Below are positions 6,580 to 9,408 of a stretch of 9,408 bases of DNA, piece after piece. This stretch comes from JBHIFB01 sp046760905 (GTDB taxonomy: Bacteria > Gemmatimonadota > CAZMKB01), in NCBI GenBank assembly GCA_046760905.1, contig JBHIFB010000125.1, positions 1 to 9,408 on the forward strand, in the 5' to 3' direction. Both the position numbers and the translations under genes were made by a program. The notes below the pieces were generated by a model. It saw nothing but the letters and a program-made list of their open reading frames with translations, was not told the origin of the DNA and ran no database searches. How positions within the stretch are numbered: position 1 is the first letter of the stretch; each line of letters opens with the position of its first letter.

Positions 6580-8604
6580 ATGTCATCAGTTCTCGGTAAT
6601 CTATTCTATAAAGGCCCTGATGTCGAGATTCTCAAAGCACCGGCAATAGATGAGAACTTCGAATCGAACGTGAAGGGTGTTCACATCATAGGTGATCTCT
6701 CTGGTGTGCCTCTTTTGAAAAATGCAGTCAATATGGGTCACGATCTCATAACAAAGATCGGCCCCCAGCTCAAATCGGAAGACATTGGTGACGGTGAGTA
6801 CCATCTCGTTATCGTTGGAGCCGGTGGCGCAGGGCTGGCAGCCGCTCTCGCCGCAAAGGAAATGGGCCTGAGATACTTCGTCATCGAACAGAAAGTGCCG
6901 GGCAACACAATACATAGCTTCTTCAAAGGGAAGGAGATCTTCGCCGAGCCCGAGGCTCTGCCCAACCGGTCCCGGCTCTGGGTGGAGCAATCCGTTAAGG
7001 AGGAACTGCTCGAACACTGGGAAGAGACGATTCGGGAAGAGAACCTGGATCTCGCAAGATGTGAACAGGTGACCGGCATCATGCGTGAAGGATCGTCTTT
7101 CAATATAACAACGACGAAGGAGACCTACCGAGCGCACCGGGTGATACTGGCGATGGGCCGCTCGGGAACACCTCGAATGCTCCGAATCCCGGGCGAAGAA
7201 CTCTCCAATGTTCACTACGTGCTTACCGATCCGGACGAGTATACGATGAAGAAGATCGTCATCGTCGGGGGCGGCGATACGTCTCTGGAAGCGGCGCTGG
7301 CTCTTGCCCCTCACAACGATGTCACACTCATCATCCGTGCAGCCCGGATCAGCCGAGCACAGAAGAAGAACATCGACCGACTCAATTCGATGATCGAAAC
7401 CGGGAGGGTGGAACTTCTAACCGAGACCAAACCCGTTGAGATCAGGGAGGGGGAACTGGATGTCGATCTGAAGGGCAGCAAGAAGACACTCCCCATGGAC
7501 CATTTATTCGTAATGATTGGATCCGTTCCACCTTACAGCTTCCTGAAAAAGCTCGGGGTACGGATGGTGGGAGACTGGAGCTTGAGCCGGTTTCTATATC
7601 TGCTCGGCTTCTCGGCACTCGTCTTCTTTCTCTATGGCTGGAAAAAGCCGCTGTTCTGGCCCTTCACGGATGTCGGCTGGCTCTACTCATGGACATCGTG
7701 GCAACCTTCCATGTGGTTCGGACTTCTTTACTCTGTCGTCATAACCGGCTTCGGAACCAAAGCGATTATTAAATACAGGAAAGATCCTTACCAGGTGAAG
7801 CGTTATACCTTTTTGATCCTTTCCCAGGTCCTGCTATTCTGGATCATTCCTGAGATCATCTTCCAGATGATTCTGAAATTGCCCGATGGCTGGCGCTCCT
7901 ATGGTCTCTTCTATCCTGCTCCGCTTTATGTATGGAACTTCTGGGACCCCAAAAGTGCCCACGTCTTCTGGTTCGCCTGGTCGGTTCTGATCACGCTTGC
8001 CGGGATTCCGATAATGGCAAAATACACTGCAAAAAAATACTGCGCCTATGTCTGCTCCTGCGGGGGGCTTGCAGAAACGCTCGGTGACAGTTTCCGCACC
8101 CTGTCGCCGAGAGGACTAAGAGCCCGGGCCTGGGAGAGTCTGTTGACGTATACGGTTACCGTAACAGTGGCCCTGGTCATCATCTTCGGCCTCATGGATA
8201 GGGACTCGAACTGGTGGAACCTGCAGAGGATCCTCATCGACTTCGTTCTCGCCGGGTTCGTCGGAATCGCATCATACCCGTTCTGGGGGAACAGAATCTG
8301 GTGCAGGTTCTTCTGCCCGCTCGCAAAGCTCCTGTACATCTTCGCAAAAGATAACTCTGATATAAAAATTTCTTCCGGCCAGCACTGCATCCGATGTACC
8401 CTGTGTTCAAAATACTGTCAGATGGGGATCCAGGTCATGGAATTTGCAAAACAGGGAGAGGAGTTCTCTAACAAAAACAGCTGCTGTATCCAATGTGGAA
8501 TCTGTGTGACCGTCTGTCCGACACGCAATCTTCAGCACGGGGACTGGTCGGAGAAACGCTGGGAGAAGGAAATCAAAGAGGGACCTCCCATTCACGTAAT
8601 CTGA
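6580..8604 (+). CDS. NAD(P)/FAD oxidoreductase fused to NapH/NosR-like membrane 4Fe-4S module
   Basis: This 674-residue fusion is predicted to move electrons between NAD(P)H, bound FAD and membrane iron-sulfur clusters. Residues about 73-330 are a thioredoxin-reductase-like flavoprotein: FAD motif GAGGAG (80-85), nucleotide motif GGGDTS (230-235), 'VMIGSVPP' (311-318). The C-x-x-C expected just before the second nucleotide motif in thioredoxin reductase is missing, so disulfide reduction is unlikely; YpdA-like or ferredoxin-reductase-like chemistry fits better. A 'GVHIIGDLSGVPLLKNAV' segment (33-50), normally at the C-terminus of such flavoproteins, sits at the N-terminus. About six membrane helices follow (roughly 337-356, 378-396, 410-430, 460-481, 520-539, 550-568), with NapH/NosR-type motifs C488-x3-C492-S-C494 and C575-x3-C579-P. 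Two 4Fe-4S motifs are C603/C606/C609/C613 and C636/C639/C642/C646-P. The gene stands alone between a divergent and a convergent neighbour. The partner could be quinone or a soluble redox protein; neither is shown. Confidence 0.88.
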   Translation: MSSVLGNLFYKGPDVEILKAPAIDENFESNVKGVHIIGDLSGVPLLKNAVNMGHDLITKIGPQLKSEDIGDGEYHLVIVGAGGAGLAAALAAKEMGLRYFVIEQKVPGNTIHSFFKGKEIFAEPEALPNRSRLWVEQSVKEELLEHWEETIREENLDLARCEQVTGIMREGSSFNITTTKETYRAHRVILAMGRSGTPRMLRIPGEELSNVHYVLTDPDEYTMKKIVIVGGGDTSLEAALALAPHNDVTLIIRAARISRAQKKNIDRLNSMIETGRVELLTETKPVEIREGELDVDLKGSKKTLPMDHLFVMIGSVPPYSFLKKLGVRMVGDWSLSRFLYLLGFSALVFFLYGWKKPLFWPFTDVGWLYSWTSWQPSMWFGLLYSVVITGFGTKAIIKYRKDPYQVKRYTFLILSQVLLFWIIPEIIFQMILKLPDGWRSYGLFYPAPLYVWNFWDPKSAHVFWFAWSVLITLAGIPIMAKYTAKKYCAYVCSCGGLAETLGDSFRTLSPRGLRARAWESLLTYTVTVTVALVIIFGLMDRDSNWWNLQRILIDFVLAGFVGIASYPFWGNRIWCRFFCPLAKLLYIFAKDNSDIKISSGQHCIRCTLCSKYCQMGIQVMEFAKQGEEFSNKNSCCIQCGICVTVCPTRNLQHGDWSEKRWEKEIKEGPPIHVI

Positions 8605-8610
8605 CAATCG

Positions 8611-8630
8611 TGACGGGGTCAGTTTATTGG
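8611..8630. repeat. Possible REP-like element
   Basis: TGACGGGGTCA (8611-8621) is a perfect 4-base stem around a GGG loop, followed by GTTTATTGG. It lies 7 bases after the flavoprotein stop, in the gap before a convergent gene, where repetitive extragenic palindromes usually sit. The 'GACGGGGTCAGTTTATT' wording resembles extragenic repeats I associate with REP-linked tyrosine transposases, but that is from memory and only one copy is visible here. The stem is too short to be a terminator. Confidence 0.25.
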
Positions 8631-8725
8631 CAGACTCATCTGGCAGGTCCTGCAGGTTTTCGAACATAGCCTCGACCGTTCTTTGAGATTCTTTGTCAAA
8701 CGCCGAGTTAGGTGGCCAGCAACAA

Positions 8726-9301
8726 TCATTCAATCAGTACCATTTTCTTGGTCGTAGTTACATCTCTACTTTTCAGAGTGCAGAAGTATATTCCTGATGA
8801 AACCTTTTGCCCGTCCTCGTTCTTTCCGTCCCATATGAATTTGTGGCTTCCTGCATGAAGCTGATTGTCTATTAGGATCTTCACTACCCTTCCTCTAAGG
8901 TCGTAAATGATGAGGTTCACCTTCTGCTTCTCTTCTGATCCTCCAGGGATATTCAACAAAATAGCGGTTGACGGATTGAAGGGATTAGGGAAGTTCTGTG
9001 ATATAAATATACCTTTGGGTGGATCGGGGGTTTCTACAGTAGTATTTATACCGACCTTTTCGTTGTAGCCTCCATAAGCACCCATGTCGCTCCTCTCTGT
9101 TCCAAGCCCCCAATCACAATCTAATATCAAATCAAAAGATGCAGTATCACCGGCATCAATACAGGGTGAATCAAGAGAATCTCCACACTCAACAGACATC
9201 AAATGAAAATTTAAATTTTCAATATTCCGAAACAGAGGATCAGCATCAATGCTTCCCTCCCCTGGCCATCCGTTTTTCACATCAGAGTATCTGATGGACA
9301 C
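8726..9301 (-). CDS. 3' part of a secreted beta-helix protein with C-terminal sorting domain
   Basis: The last 191 codons of a cell-surface or secreted protein. Residues 1 to about 80 ('YSDVKNGWPGEG', 'IDADPLF', 'SPCIDAGDT', 'RSDMGAYGGY') match the final coil and cap of the parallel beta-helix proteins common in FCB and candidate phyla. After a linker, residues about 97-191 form a FlgD-Ig-like/type IX-style sorting domain: 'SQNFPNPFNPSTAI', 'VNLIIYDLRGRVVKILI', 'FIWDGKNEDGQKVSSGIYF' and the terminal 'TTKKMVLIE'. That tail would direct export and surface attachment or release. The GTG at 9301 is only the first possible start codon after an in-frame stop. It lies inside the beta-helix, has no signal peptide and no ribosome site, so the true gene must be longer. 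The role, probably adhesion or binding, is unknown. It converges with the flavoprotein gene across a 121-base gap. Confidence 0.8.
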   Translation of the reverse strand: MSIRYSDVKNGWPGEGSIDADPLFRNIENLNFHLMSVECGDSLDSPCIDAGDTASFDLILDCDWGLGTERSDMGAYGGYNEKVGINTTVETPDPPKGIFISQNFPNPFNPSTAILLNIPGGSEEKQKVNLIIYDLRGRVVKILIDNQLHAGSHKFIWDGKNEDGQKVSSGIYFCTLKSRDVTTTKKMVLIE

Positions 9302-9408
9302 ACTGTCACTATGAATGAATATCTCACTTCCTTCGGGAGCGATGTTGTCCCAAAGAATAGTATTTTTTACTTTCGTATAGTTTAATGAAATTATTTCTTA
9401 AATAACTG
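9302..9408 (-). pseudogene. Interrupted upstream part of the beta-helix gene
   Basis: The reading frame of the beta-helix gene continues upstream of GTG 9301 as clearly family-like protein, including 'VKNTILWDNIAPEGSEIFIH', up to 9397. It then meets an in-frame TAA at 9398-9400. No ATG, GTG or TTG exists between that stop and 9301, so no normal start can lie there. In another frame the edge reads 'SYLRNNF', close to the 'LFxNN' wording seen just before such coils, so a frameshift near 9390-9405 is possible. Either the gene is decaying or the stretch, which has A-rich homopolymers, carries a sequencing error. Confidence 0.5.

Noticed and set aside
6308..6586. 92-codon minus-strand frame in the divergent intergenic region
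   Set aside because: The composition is rich in Ser and His with no domain-like pattern or ribosome site, and it overlaps the start of the flavoprotein gene.
6474..6599. 41-codon plus-strand frame overlapping the flavoprotein start by 20 bases
   Set aside because: It has no ribosome site, and the predicted transcription start lies downstream of its ATG.
8643..8656. GCAGG-T-CCTGC and CCTGCAGG palindromes between the convergent genes, considered as a terminator
   Set aside because: The loop is a single base or none and no T-run follows, so it does not fit an intrinsic terminator.
8407..8733. 108-codon minus-strand frame
   Set aside because: Most of it is antisense to the cysteine-rich ferredoxin part of the flavoprotein. 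The remaining N-terminal part has no recognisable pattern.

Overview
The window carries six protein-coding genes. Nothing in it reads as an RNA gene, CRISPR array, insertion sequence or phage segment. The organism looks like a Gram-negative bacterium of the FCB-related or candidate-phylum type (for example Latescibacteria, Krumholzibacteria, Zixibacteria or WOR-3-like lineages). The evidence is a C-terminal sorting domain with an 'NFPNPFNPST' core at the right edge, lipoprotein signal peptides, and the 'sulfatase with membrane N-terminus' type common in such genomes. This placement is inference from gene style, not from a marker gene.

Layout. Positions 1-264 hold no convincing gene, only a possible promoter and a small perfect stem. 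A short lipoprotein gene of unknown function (265-729, +) converges on a compact minus-strand run read from 6141 down to 751: a membrane-anchored sulfatase-superfamily protein with Thr at the nucleophile position, a GH15 glucoamylase/trehalase-like hydrolase, a Nudix hydrolase, and an M19 membrane-dipeptidase-like lipoprotein. The last three overlap by 20 and 4 bases and are almost certainly co-transcribed. The sulfatase-like gene lies 84 bases upstream of GH15 and may belong to the same transcript.

A divergent intergenic region (about 6142-6579) separates this run from a plus-strand gene (6580-8604). That gene encodes a fusion of a thioredoxin-reductase-like NAD(P)/FAD flavoprotein with a NapH/NosR-like six-helix membrane module and two 4Fe-4S clusters. 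A well-formed sigma-70-like promoter sits about 90 bases upstream of it. At the right edge is the 3' end of a secreted beta-helix protein with a sorting domain (minus strand). Its 5' part is interrupted by an in-frame stop at 9398-9400 although the protein-like sequence continues to that stop.

The GH15, Nudix and dipeptidase genes form a catabolic or housekeeping-looking operon with no evident single pathway. The most unusual protein is the flavoprotein/iron-sulfur fusion, which plausibly moves electrons between a nicotinamide pool and a membrane or quinone partner. I see no clear new multi-gene system here.
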